From the NCBI RefSeq assembly GCF_024362695.1, contig NC_065414.1, forward strand, positions 5,721,501 to 5,785,500: a stretch of 64,000 nucleotides of DNA. Direction: 5' to 3'. Shown here piece by piece: positions 22,600-31,714 of this stretch. Position numbers and translations under genes: made by a program. Below the pieces are notes generated by a model. It did no database searches and had not been told where the DNA came from. It worked only from the letters and a program-made list of their open reading frames with translations. The stretch comes from Pectinophora gossypiella. Lineage: Eukaryota > Arthropoda > Insecta > Lepidoptera > Gelechiidae. The stretch's first letter is position 1. The number at the start of each line of letters is the position of its first letter.

Positions 22600-23010
22600 C
22601 GGCCTCCGTGGTCTAGCGGTTAAAGCGTAGGTCTCTCTGGAGGACCCAATGTCGATTCCCGGTGGAGACATATAAAAATCACTTTGCGATCCCTTAGGAT
22701 GTGATAAAGGCCACATCGAAGCAATTTTCATCTATAAAAGTAATATTGCAATTTGACATTTGCGCAAATAAAAGTAAGCAATGCAAACAAATTACGTTAA
22801 ATAGTAATATTGCTTTTTTTATAATGAATTGTTTTTATGTGGCCTTTTTATTTCTCGAGGACATTTCAGGCTGATTACCGGCGGCTGTCATAAAGGAAGA
22901 TGGTCTGTGGATGGCTTGTTAAACAGCCAATCCCAGTTACTAATTACTTAAGTATGTAATCGTTACATGATCCATGTCAGCGTTTAGCGGTTCAATAGTA
23001 ACTCTAACAT
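22600..23010 (+). mobile_element. SINE-B, diverged, with nested MITE-like insert
   Basis: The tRNA-like head GGCCTCCGTGGTCTAGCGG to B box GTCGATTCCCGGTGG lies at 22602-22667. The SINE continues after an insert with GGACATTTCAGGCTGATTAC (22859-22878) and CGTTACATGATCCATGTCAG (22962-22981). Most of the 3' end is lost where the LINE begins. Confidence 0.75.
22706..22847. mobile_element. possible small MITE nested in SINE-B
   Basis: The insert is bounded by AAAGGCCACAT and its inverse ATGTGGCCTTT; the next bases (CGAAGCAATT against AAAAACAATT) also pair loosely. GTAATATTGC occurs twice inside. It splits the SINE at a point where other copies are continuous. No clear target duplication. Confidence 0.45.
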
Positions 23011-23050
23011 TCTCTGTTAAGGACTGACAATAGGTACTCTGATACACGGG

Positions 23051-23731
23051 TTGATAAGGTCGTTCATTGACACTTCTCTTATATTTAAAATCGACAGAAA
23101 GTTAGAGGAATTTGACGAAGCAAACAGCGCTGTGTCGCAGGTTCTAAGCTGGTTTACAGTAAATAACCTAGTTCTAAATGCTAAGAAAACGAAGTGTATT
23201 AAATTTGTTCTACCAAACGTAAAGAAAGTAAATAATAACATTAAAATTAACGACGAGAAACTAGACTTTGTTGAACACACAGTTTTCTTAGGAATTACTG
23301 TAGATTCAAAACTTCAATGGGGCCCACATATTGTATCACTAGCGGGCAAGCTAAGTTCAGCAGCATATGCCGTCAGAAGGATCCGACAACTCACAGATGT
23401 ACCCACTGCTAGACTTGTCTACTTCAGCTACTTCCACAGCATAATGTCTTACGGTATTTTGCTGTGGGGTCGAGCCGCTGATGTAGAAACTATTTTCATC
23501 ATTCAAAAAAGAGCAGTTCGCGCTATTTATAAGCTGCGTTGTCGGGACTCTTTGAGGGAGCTGTTTAAAGAAATAAATATACTGACGGTCGCAAGTCAAT
23601 ATATATATGAAAAATTATGTATGTACGTAAAAACTTATCTCTCCTTCCGAGAAACTGTGAAAGGCATACTTACAATACAAGAAATAAACATAAAATTGCT
23701 ATTCAAAATTCTAGATTAAGTAAATTAAATT
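23051..23731 (+). pseudogene. jockey-like reverse transcriptase, thumb region
   Basis: The protein shows SFIDTSLIFKIDRKL where active relatives have an F-A-D-D-T-S catalytic box, so one codon and one of the two essential aspartates are lost. It continues with LSWFTVNNLVLNAKKTKCI, KLDFVEHTVFLGITVDSKLQ, RRIRQLTDVPTARLVYFSYF and SIMSYGILLWG, the usual palm-to-thumb series. After about residue 200 a frameshift is needed to continue into HTYNTRNKHKIAIQNSRLSK, which then runs to the insertion point. The ATG at 23051 is not a natural start; the element is truncated upstream. Confidence 0.85.
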
Positions 23732-23935
23732 GCCGTCGAAACGGCGGGGACTTGGGGTTCTGAAGCGAAGCGCTTTATCAGAGAGGTGGGTAAGCGGCTA
23801 AGGGAGCAGGGTGGCGACTCCCGGTCCGGGCATTTCTTAGCGCAGCATATTTCTCTCGCCATCCAACGGGGCAACGCTGCGAGCGTGATGGGCACATTCG
23901 GTCGAGAGGTGATAAAAGGGAGTATTTTTAATTGA
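23732..23935 (+). pseudogene. C-terminus of a LINE-type reverse transcriptase
   Basis: The frame runs AVETAGTWGSEAKRFIREVG, KRLREQGGDSRSGHFLAQH, ISLAIQRGNAASVMGTF and stops at 23933-23935. The AVET-x-G ... GD-x-RS ... F-L-x-Q ... I-Q-R-G-N-A-A-S-(V/I)-x-G-T series is one I know from the C-terminal end of a widespread metazoan reverse-transcriptase family. The frame is open over its whole length, which suggests a relatively young insertion. The assignment to a named clade is not made. Confidence 0.7.
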
Positions 23936-24097
23936 GCTTTTTGATTGAGTACCTACTGTATATAAATTGAAAACTTTTTGTAAATTTATTCAAAGAAATT
24001 ATGTTTCTTTATAGTCTTTTTAAGTCATTTTTAAGTCCTATTTCATTAATAACATTATTAAATTAATTATTTTTGGAACATAATAAATAACAGTACG
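23732..24097 (+). mobile_element. second LINE 3' end inserted in the jockey-like LINE
   Basis: A 366-bp 5'-truncated insertion flanked by a 9-bp duplication AATTAAATT (23723-23731 and 24098-24106). It carries the last 67 codons of a different LINE protein and a 160-bp AT-rich 3' UTR. Removing it and one duplication copy restores the reading frame of the host LINE, with KLN before and SSFLGLCIRFYNKIP after. Confidence 0.8.
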
Positions 24098-24267
24098 AAT
24101 TAAATTCATCTTTTTTGGGGTTATGTATACGTTTTTACAATAAAATACCAGATAATATTTTAAATTTGTCAGAAAATAAATTTAAAGCTCACGTGAAGCT
24201 TACTTTATGTAAAAAAGCTTATTATAAGATTAATGACTACCTAAATGATAAAAATGTCTGGTATTGA
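24098..24267 (+). pseudogene. jockey-like LINE C-terminus after insertion
   Basis: The frame continues SSFLGLCIRFYNKIPDNIL, NLSENKFKAHVKLTLCKK, AYYKINDYLNDKNVWY and TGA at 24265-24267. A closely related C-terminus is at 50595-50794. Position and phase match the upstream half exactly. Confidence 0.8.
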
Positions 24268-24475
24268 ATGTGTTCCTCTAGTTATTAAATAACTTGTAAT
24301 GTATATCCTCATTGGTTTTTAAAAGATGTGTTGCTGTTGCAGTTTCTTGTCATTTCTTCTTCTCAGCCATAACACCTTGCGAAATGACGTAAATTCAAAA
24401 ATGTTACATTGACCTTCAACAAGTTTATCCATGATAATTACGTTGAATAAATGATTCTGATTTCTGATTGACCTC

Positions 24476-24931
24476 ACAACCCAGAGACGAAGAATAAACA
24501 ACAATGAATAAATAAATAAACAAAATACACAACAAACTAATTAACTATTTAAAACTATTACGATATGGTTAAAACGAAGTCCTAGTTTCTGCTTATCTGA
24601 CTAACATATTAATTTCAACTTTTAGTAAAGCAGAGTTCGTGATGCATATTTTATGACTCTATGAAAAGCGTCGTTGGGTGCATCACTTAAATCTAATTTC
24701 TGCACCAAAGTTCAACGAATATGATAAGTTTAATGGCCGGACCAGTTCCTCGGACTATGAATGTTCAATCAAGCCAAAGCAAAATGAATTTACTTATTAT
24801 ATATTTGAAAATTACGGCGTACAAAACCTATACAATTTAAGGGTTAGTACTTAAAAATAAAGTAAAATTAAAATTACACAGCAAACTTAAAAATTAGAAA
24901 TTAGTAACATATTAGGTACATAAACATACAT
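24476..24931. other. no clear feature
   Basis: AT-rich. Around 24760-24900 GCAAAATGAATTTACTTATT and a following 3' UTR-like stretch could be an inverted LINE end, but nothing decisive is seen. Confidence 0.35.
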
Positions 24932-25022
24932 AAACTGCCTATATACGTCCCACTGATGGGCACAGGCCTCCCCTCAATCAACCGGAGGGGGTATGGAGCA
25001 TACTCCACCACGCTGCCTAAAA
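24932..25022 (-). mobile_element. SINE-A 3' fragment
   Basis: ACTGCCTATATACGTCCCAC to GAGCATACTCCACCACGCTG; only the 3' terminal 85 bp of SINE-A are present. Confidence 0.85.
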
Positions 25023-25039
25023 TAAATACAATAATAAAA

Positions 25040-25385
25040 TAAAAAAGATGAAATAAAAATAAAATGGAACATTAATGTTAAGATTAAGAATATTTAATAA
25101 TATAAATATGATAATAAAAGATTATAAAGCGGAACCACGAGTTGGAAGAACATATCTTTCTGCTACCTTCGGTATTGGTTAATAAACATAAAACATAAAC
25201 AGCCTATATACGTCCCACTGCTGGGCACAGGCCTCCCCTCAATCAACCGGAGGGGGTATGGAGCATACTTCACCACGCTGCTCCAGTGCGGGTTGGTGGA
25301 GGTGTTTTTACTGCTAATAGCCGAGACCAACGACTTAACGTGCCCTCCGAAGCACGGAATCATCTTACTTTTTCGGACATATTAG
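25040..25385 (-). mobile_element. retroposed unit containing SINE-A body, copy 1
   Basis: The SINE-A body (25190-25375) is joined to a non-SINE flank (TTAAGAATATTTAATAATAT, GCGGAACCACGAGTTGGAAG, TTTCTGCTACCTTCGG). The same flank, in the same order, adjoins a SINE-A body at 40805-41235. The common unit is therefore longer than SINE-A itself. The tRNA head is missing. Confidence 0.75.
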
Positions 25386-25727
25386 GTAAATATAAGTAAT
25401 TAATATATGTTGAGCTTTATATATACTTGAATTTTTTTATTATACAATTTTTTTATTATACCGATCATGAAACACACCAATATCTAAGATTTTATTATAA
25501 AAAGAATTATATACTTTGAAGGTATGTATAATATAGGTATAGATAGGTGGTATGTTTGTTTGGTAGGTAGGTAGGAATGTATATGTGTCGTAGATTTTAC
25601 CTAAATAAACTTTTTAATTATTTTTTTTTTTTATTAAGGTTCTGGTTAGCGGGGCTTGAAGGCCAAGATTTGTTATAAGTAAAGGATATAAAATATATTT
25701 ATTACTTTATGTCTAGTATACACACAT
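25386..25727. other. low-complexity, no gene
   Basis: AT-rich, with a short TAGG run (25560-25574) and a poly(T). The TAGG run is too short and wrong in unit for a telomere (insect unit TTAGG). Confidence 0.5.
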
Positions 25728-25800
25728 GAACAGCCTATGTACGTCCCACTGCTGGGCACAGGCCTCCCCTCAATCAACCAGAGGGAGTCCAAGGGGAGGA
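25728..25800 (-). mobile_element. SINE-A 3' fragment
   Basis: AACAGCCTATGTACGTCCCA to CAATCAACCAGAGGGAGT; the last 70 bp of SINE-A only. Confidence 0.8.
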
Positions 25801-25855
25801 GGATGTCTGGTATATTTATATGAAAAACCAAAAAATACAAAAACAAATCGAATCG

Positions 25856-26021
25856 AATTTATTAAAAACATCATAGAAGGGAAAGAGAGAAAGGGGAAGA
25901 CCAAGAAGAGCTTACATGGATCAGATTAAAGAGAAGGCGAACGTGTCTTATAAGGAAGTGAAGCAATTGGTCTTTGATAGACAAGAGTAGAGAATGCTAC
26001 ACCGACAAGAGCGTGCCTCCT
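25856..26021 (+). pseudogene. LINE C-terminal relic (DRQEWRML tail)
   Basis: IIEGKERKG, then after a frameshift GRPRRAYMDQIKEKANVSYK, EVKQLVFDRQE, an in-frame TAG where relatives have W, and RMLHRQERAS with a stop. The GRPR ... Y-x-D-Q-I ... DRQ-E-W-R-M-L pattern is a common C-terminus of moth LINE endonuclease/reverse-transcriptase proteins. Related tails are at 40725, 46715 and 61070. Confidence 0.75.
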
Positions 26022-26356
26022 AAATTAATGAGGAGGAGAATATTATATGGCACTATACGATCACTATTGTTACACCTCTAATATGTGTTCGACCAAATGT
26101 GGGAGTTCTCCGGCTACGTACCTCAAAAACAATATAGATGGGGCTGTACAGATTTCCCTTCGTTTAACTTTATTTATTACAGGGATAACAGACATATGCA
26201 CATTTTATATTTGTTTTTGGTTATAAATGATGACCCTTTTTATTACACAGCACATTTACATCTTCCATCCATTATTATTCTGGTCACAATAAAGAGAAGC
26301 AATAGGTAGCATCATAATTCTATACATAATGTGATCAAAATATCAAGCGACTAATA

Positions 26357-26982
26357 TCTAAATATATAAAAGGAGAAACTGACTGACTGACATATCAACG
26401 CACAGCCTAAACGGCTAAACGTAGGCACTTGAAATTTGGAAGGGACGTAGCTTAGGTACCGTAGAGGTGCACTAAGAAAGGAATTCCCGGAATTCCCACG
26501 AGAACGGGAATTAGCGGGAAAATCCTTTTGTATGAAAAATCTAAACCGCTTAAGTTAGACCCTTGAAATTTGGTTCCGGCCAAGTAGTTAATGCCATCTG
26601 CGGCAAATCTACAATAAGTCACGTCAAAAAAAAAAAAGCTTGAAATTTGGCATACAGGTACCTTAGATAACTTGAAGCTTAGTTGCAACAGGATATTGCA
26701 AAATTCCCACGGAAACGGGAGTTGGCGGGAAAAAACATTTTTGTATGAAAGAATCGAAACCGCGTAAGATATATGTTTTCAATCTAGCATTCATGCATAC
26801 CTTAGTAAATATAAAGTTTAGTTATGGCTGTATTTTGAAAAATGGGAGTTAGCGGGAAAAAAATATGAAAAATCTAAACTGCATAAGTTAGATGCTTGAA
26901 AATGATATGCACTCCCACACACACAAAGATCTCTTTTTTATAACACGCCACGCGGACGAAGTCGCGGGCAAAGGTTAGTTTG
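26357..26982 (+). mobile_element. non-autonomous Helitron-like element
   Basis: It begins TCTAAATATATAAAAGG at an A/T junction, with AACTGACTGACTGACATATC following. It ends with the GC-rich hairpin region GCGGACGAAGTCGCGGGC and AAAGGTTAGT, a decayed form of the CTAG(T) 3' end. No target duplication is expected or seen. Internal blocks such as CACGAGAACGGGAATTAGCG recur three times (26496, 26709, 26843). It encodes no Rep/helicase. Confidence 0.65.
26574..26638 (+). mobile_element. retroposon P, 5'-truncated, in the Helitron
   Basis: TTCCGGCCAAGTAGTTAATG to AATAAGTCACGTC and a 12-A tail. Flanked by the 12-bp duplication CTTGAAATTTGG (26562-26573 and 26639-26650). A clean target-primed retrotransposition product. 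Confidence 0.88.
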
Positions 26983-27149
26983 TATATATTATGCTTCTGC
27001 CATTACATTGTATTTTGGAATAATTATGTACACGAGCAATGAGAAAATAGGTGATTATTACGTTAAATCTGAACAGCGCCATCTATATTATTTTTGGAGA
27101 ACGTAGCCTGGGAAGTCTCTCATTGGATTCTTATATTATCATAAACAGC

Positions 27150-27640
27150 CTAACGGCCTCCGTGGTCCGGTGGTTGAGCGTTAGTCTCACGATCCGGAGG
27201 TCCCGGGTTCGAATCCCGGTGAGGACATATCACAAAAATCACTTTGTGATCCCTAGTTAGGTTAGGACATTACAGGCTGATCCCCTGATTGTCCGAAAGT
27301 AACATGATCCGTGGTTCGGAAGGCACGTTAAGCCGTTGGTCCCGGTTACTACTTACTGACGTAAGTACGGTCACGAGCAATAATATGTAATATGTATGTA
27401 ATAATATGTAATATGTGCTTTGGTACCATGTCACATTAACTTTTTTGACAAACTGAACTGTATGTCTCACTAAATGTCAAATATGTTAGTGCGACAGGGT
27501 CCTAAAGTGGGTACATTATATTGCTCATGACTGTACGTAGTCGTTACATGAGCCATGTCAAGAGCCTTTGGCGGCTCAATAGTAACCCTGACCCCAGGTT
27601 GGATGAGGTTGGTAATCCACCTCACAACCCACACGAGACA
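27150..27640 (+). mobile_element. SINE-B, full length, with nested MITE-TA
   Basis: Well-preserved head GGCCTCCGTGGTCCGGTGG (27153-27171) with B box GGGTTCGAATCCC (27203-27215), core GGTTCGGAAGGCACGTTAAG (27313-27332) and 3' end to CACACGAGAC. Interrupted at 27368-27533. The pol III boxes look intact, but this is a SINE head, not a tRNA gene. Confidence 0.88.
27368..27533. mobile_element. MITE-TA copy 2 in SINE-B
   Basis: TIRs CGGTCACGAGCAATAATATG and CATTATATTGCTCATGACTG. Flanked by TA on each side (27366-27367, 27534-27535). The intact SINE-B at 40255 shows the empty site (GTAAGTAAGTAGTCG type), so the insertion and TA duplication are directly readable. TA target and short TIR fit Tc1/mariner. 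Confidence 0.9.
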
Positions 27641-28163
27641 CCATTACTAAGCACTGATGAGCTGCTCACAAAGCAAATGAAGAATGTGAAGTAAATTCAT
27701 AAAAGTTAATTATTCAAACTTTCAATATGAAACTACATTTGATTGAGTAAATAATCCGTTTATCCTCAATTGATTACAATTCAATCGCAAACTTCGTGAG
27801 CATTTCAATAGATATAATATATGCTGAAAGTTATCCGCATCCGATCAGCAACCGCATTGGAATCTTTTTTGCCCTTTTTTCGATAGCGCAATACTATTGT
27901 ATGAACTTCCAGGGAAAACCAATTAGGATGAAGTATTGATTTACGGTTTTCGGTGCTACGCTGTATTGTTTCTGCGCACTCTTGTCACAGAGTTATAAAG
28001 TACGTAAACAGTATACGAAGTACAAAGTGAGATTAAAATAGTGGCGCGCTGTAATGGCCGTCTTGACACGTTAGTATAGTGACTTAAAATAACGATTTAT
28101 TTATCGTTAAAATTAAAACAATGTCTGTAAGAATTTGGCTTTAGAACTAGTATTGCAAATAGT
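27641..28163. other. no recognisable feature
   Basis: No supported feature. Confidence 0.45.
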
Positions 28164-28170
28164 ACTGTTT

Positions 28171-28462
28171 GAGTAGCTCGGTGGCGCAGCGGTAAACGCG
28201 CTCGGGCTGCAATTGTTGAAGTTAAGCAACTTTCGCAATGGCCGGTCACAGGATGGGTGACCACAAAAAAAGTTTTCATCTCGAGCTCCTCCGTGCTTCG
28301 GAAGGCACGTTAAGCCGTTGGTCCCGGCTGCATTAGCAGTCGTTAATAACCATCAATCCGCACTGGGCCCGCGCGTGGTGGTTTAAGGCCCGATCTCCCT
28401 ATATCCATAGAGAAGGCCCGTGTCCCAGCAGTGGGGACGTTAATGGGCTGGTGATGATGATG
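28171..28462 (+). mobile_element. SINE-C, chimeric tRNA/5S head
   Basis: The first 45 bp resemble a tRNA 5' half (GGTGGCGCAGCGGTAAACGC). From 28221 the sequence GTTAAGCAAC ... GGATGGGTGACCAC is like the second half of 5S rRNA, including its internal control box. The core TCCGTGCTTCGGAAGGCACG is shared with SINE-A/B, and the tail ends GGGCTGGTGATGATGATG. A 7-bp duplication ACTGTTT flanks it (28164-28170, 28463-28469). A 5S-derived family with this architecture, HaSE3, is known from Helicoverpa. Confidence 0.88.
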
Positions 28463-28548
28463 ACTGTTTAAAAACTTTCGATCTTATGACTGATTGTATG
28501 TTACTATTGACTATAAAGTACAGCTATTACTCCTTTAAAACAGTTTTA

Positions 28549-29068
28549 TTTTTGAGGGACTTTCCAATCGGCGTTCCCCAAAAACACGATAGATGGCGTT
28601 GTTAACACTTTCAAGGACAGAACGTCTAATGACGTTCCGATTCCAAGGTGTCTTACTATTATGAACCATCAATGATCCATGATCTCTGCCCGTGAAAGGG
28701 TTAAGTTTCAGTTCACTTTTAACGTGACAATTACCAATTTTCTCATTGCTGGGGTAAATAATTATACAAAAATGTAATGTAATGGCAGAAGCATATATAA
28801 AACTAATTGTTGCTTGATATTTGGATCACATTATGGTATAGAATGTTGTTACCTATATTTCTTCTCTTTATTTTGATCAGAATAATAATGGGAGGAAGTT
28901 GTAATTGTACCTTGCTGTAATAAAAAGGGTCATCATTTATACCCAAAAACAAAGATGACAGATGCATAATGTCTGTTATCAGTGAAATTAGAAAGCTAAG
29001 CTAAGTGAAATATGTACAGCGCTATCTATATTGTTTTTAAAGAACTTAGCCTAGAAAGTTCTTCATTG
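28549..29068. mobile_element. MITE-2 copy 3, full length
   Basis: Ends GAGGGACTTTCC ... CACGATAGATGGCG (28553-28600) and GCGCTATCTATATTG ... TAGCCTAGAAAGTTC (29020-29063). About 520 bp, opposite in interior orientation to the copy at 26093 (TTTGATCAGAATAATAATGG at 28873). Superfamily not determined; no clear duplication. Confidence 0.8.
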
Positions 29069-29194
29069 CGAAAAATACAACAACTAATCACATCAACCAT
29101 ATTATTATAACGTTAAAGTAGACTAAACGACGAGAGGGGCGAGTAAATATTCAACCACAAGCTGGAGACACACATAGGCAACTAGAACCTTCTA

Positions 29195-29275
29195 CTGTCA
29201 TTTGTGTTGGATGAATGACTAAACTCATCAACCCCAGGTTTACTATTGAGCCGTCAAACGCCCCTGACAGAATTA
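29195..29275 (-). mobile_element. SINE-B 3' fragment
   Basis: CTCATCAACCCCAGGTTTAC, then TGAGCCGTCAAACGCCCCTG; 3' end only. Confidence 0.65.
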
Positions 29276-29324
29276 AATACTTGCGAGAATCTGTACCTTA
29301 TACAAGCTGCTGTACTTTTTTTTT

Positions 29325-29860
29325 GTTAGTGACATCGTAACGTAAAAAACAAACAAAAAAGTCATGAGTTTTTCGACGTTAAATTCCACTTGATATTAAC
29401 TCAGAATCAGAATACTGAGTGGGATGATTCATACCATGATTCTGAGTTAATATCAAGTGGAATATTTTAACGTCGCAAAACTCATGACTTTTTTGTTTGT
29501 TTTTAATTTTTTTTTCAATTCTATACTTTTGCGACGGAAAATTCACAATAGTGAGCTGAATCATCCCCTTTAGTATAAGTTACGATGTCACTTACACCCC
29601 ATACAAATACAAACAGGTAGCCATACAAGTACGTGTGCGTGTTAGTGACATCGTAACAAATACTGAGGGGAATGATTCATACCATGATTTTGAGTTGATA
29701 TCAAGTGGCATTATCCGTCGCAAAATTCATGATTATTTTTGTGTTTTTTTTAATTATTTTCAATTCTATACTTTTGCGACGGAAAATTCCATTTGATATC
29801 ATGTCAGAATCATGATCTGAATCATCCCTCAAAGTTTTCGTTACGATGTCACTAACACCA
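29325..29860. mobile_element. DP-MITE copy 2, rearranged
   Basis: From GTTAGTGACATCGTAACG to TTACGATGTCACTAACACC, with an extra inverted block (the arm TTGATATTAACTCAGAATCA at 29389 meets ATTCTGAGTTAATATCAAG at 29438). It thus holds about three foldback segments instead of two. Spacer block at about 29590-29640. Confidence 0.8.
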
Positions 29861-29884
29861 CGCCTGGAATTCTCTCTAAACTGG

Positions 29885-30010
29885 TGCACACATTATACAT
29901 ACATACATAATACTAATGCCTATTTCCCACTGGGGTAAATAGAGAATATGGAATTCCATTTGCTTCGATCCTGACACATTTCACACTCAACCTTACGCTT
30001 GAAGCCTGAA
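29885..30010 (-). mobile_element. LINE 3' tail, minus strand
   Basis: ACATACATACATAATACT, GCCTATTTCCCACTGGGGTA and GGAATTCCATTTGCTTCGAT are the inverse of the tail at 20995. Truncated after the CTGACACATTTC block. Confidence 0.7.
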
Positions 30011-30555
30011 CAAAATGCCCTAACGCTTCACGAACCGCCTCTATGTACCTACATTAAGCTTTGTGAATCACTGTTCTAACACAAACTAAACAATGAAGCT
30101 GTTGTACTGTGCGCTGTGTGTATTTATTCATAGCACTCTAGGTTTTGGGAGTTTTGTTCATCTATTTCCATACAGCGAGGCTATTACAAACCCATTACAA
30201 TGCCACTAGTGTATAGTCAACCTCGTTTGTTTACTTTCCTTTATGATCGCTTTGTCTACAATGAAATACGGGCAACAACGCCTATGTTTAGGTTTACACT
30301 AAAAGTGCTTATATTTTCATCTTTAGTTCATAGTTTTATGATTTAGATAACTCACATTCATTCACATTAAAACACGAAATTTGGTAATCGCATGTTTATT
30401 GCGCTGTGTAGCAAAATGCAATGTGTCAATCCAAAACTACCCACTACTTAACTAATCTTATTTGTCAATAAGAGAAACAAGTATCTACCCACTATACCTA
30501 CAACATACCTAAACTCATGTATATGTCAATAACCATCTCTAATAATTACAATAGA
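30011..30555. other. no recognisable feature
   Basis: No supported feature. Confidence 0.45.
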
Positions 30556-30660
30556 CAACCAGAGCAGCGGTTCTACCGGGTGCGACCCCTCAGCGTTCCT
30601 TTTGTCCGGCCAAAGTTAATGCCATCTGCGGCGAAACAAGTCCCGTAAAAATATAGGCGG
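30556..30660 (+). mobile_element. retroposon P fragment
   Basis: ACCGGGTGCGACCCCTCAGC, TTTGTCCGGCCAAAGTTAAT and GCCATCTGCGGCGAAAC; diverged. Confidence 0.65.
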
Positions 30661-30675
30661 GTCCGGTCTTTCCAG

Positions 30676-30850
30676 AAGCCTATCTCTCTATTAATCTCTA
30701 TAATCTATATTCTTCTGACCTTTCAATCCGAAGAGAAAACCAGCCAACATGAATTCGAATCATTTTTTAGACCCGTCTTGGATTCGAACCTGCGACTTCT
30801 CAGTGAAAATCAAGCGTTATTCCACCAGAGCTACCACTGATTCACCGTAG
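30676..30850 (-). mobile_element. SINE-D-like element
   Basis: The minus strand has a tRNA-like head: AGTGGTAGCTCTGGTGGAAT (30837-30818) to B box GCAGGTTCGAATCC. It continues with AAACCAGCC-type sequence shared with SINE-D. It is shortened and diverged; a separate subfamily is likely. Confidence 0.55.
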
Positions 30851-30980
30851 AAACCATACATACAATATGCATTAAAATACATAAACTACTTTCCATGGTC
30901 GAACTGAAAGTGCCCGCGGACTAGACACGGACGGAAATAGATAGAGATTGAAAAAAACTACTTTTAGCTACTTCTGACAT

Positions 30981-31313
30981 TGGTCCTGTAGACCACCTAA
31001 TTTTATTTTAAGGTGATATGCCTCTTTTTATCCACCGAAAAGAAAAGAGACGCATGACTGACATCTGTTATTTTTAAAATGAATGGATAACCTAGGCGAA
31101 TCAAATAGGCATCTCACTGACATGCAACCCGTTGACGCGTGCTCTCAACTTAATTCTGTTGGGTTATTGGGCGATTTAAAATCTTGATAGTTTATACCTA
31201 CCATAATTTTTAGCCTGTTAACTACCCGTCCCTTACCTTTTAGGCGGTTATGAAAAAGACAGGTGTAACTTAAAATAAAATTAAATGGTTTGTACTGGTA
31301 TCAGGACCAGTAA
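30981..31313. mobile_element. MITE-1 copy 4
   Basis: TGTAGACCACCTAATTTTAT (30988) to TAAAATAAAATTAAATGG with GTACTGGTATCAGGACC. The GAAAAGAAAAGAGACGC block (31039) pairs with CCCGTCCCTTACCTTTTAG (31226). Most diverged of the four copies. Confidence 0.7.
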
Positions 31314-31424
31314 TTCACCAGCCCATTCGTATTATAAGAAGTAGGTAGCATAATACATCCTGCATAGCTAATATTCAACAATGCACAGATGCAGCCAAGC
31401 CTGTGAACCAGTCATTCCAATAGA

Positions 31425-31530
31425 CTTGCTGCATAGAATAAGGAATAATACTATGTATAGAACGGCAACTCTCCGATCCCCATCAACGGCTGAGCTAGAT
31501 TTACCTCCCCCCTTGGTCTTACTTTAGTCT
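31425..31530 (-). repeat. repeat E copy 4
   Basis: AGAATAAGGAATAATACTAT, GTATAGAACGGCAACTCTCC and GGCTGAGCTAGATTTACC. Confidence 0.6.
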
Positions 31531-31714
31531 TCAGTTGTATGCGCGTCAGGCATCACACATACGACGCTGCGCACCGGCGCGGTTGGCGATGAAGCGGTCG
31601 GCAAGGTCGCAACTTGTAGGTATGTAATCTGTTGTTGAAAGTGTGACGCAAAATTACTATTAATATGGCGACGTTGACAGTACTTTACCTCAGTGCGCGA
31701 TTAGGCGTCGAACT

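Larger units (their letters stand above)
23011..24475 (+). mobile_element. 5'-truncated jockey-like LINE with nested LINE
   Basis: Coding remnant from the reverse-transcriptase catalytic region to the C-terminus (23045-23731, then 24098-24267), followed by a 3' UTR ending near GTTGAATAAATGATTCTGATT at 24441-24461. The interruption 23732-24097 is a second LINE's end (separate entry). The order of domains and the KAYY-x-I-x-DYL C-terminus fit jockey-clade elements of insects. Confidence 0.85.
26093..27125. mobile_element. MITE-2 copy 2, split by a Helitron
   Basis: The left end GTGGGAGTTCTCCGGCTACG ... ATAGATGGGGC (26099-26144) mirrors CGCCATCTATA ... GAACGTAGCCTGGGAAG (27075-27115). The interior (ATTATTATTCTGGTCACAAT; TAATTATGTACACGAGCAAT) is interrupted at about 26357-26982 by Helitron sequence. 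Without it the element is about 410 bp. Confidence 0.8.

Noticed and set aside
25560..25574. telomeric repeat
   Set aside because: TAGG units, three to four copies only; the insect telomere unit is TTAGG in long arrays.
27152..27225. tRNA gene
   Set aside because: A and B boxes and a tRNA-like outline are present, but it is the head of SINE-B, continuous with core and tail.
28221..28264. 5S rRNA gene
   Set aside because: Only the second half is 5S-like and it is embedded in SINE-C with a 7-bp duplication.
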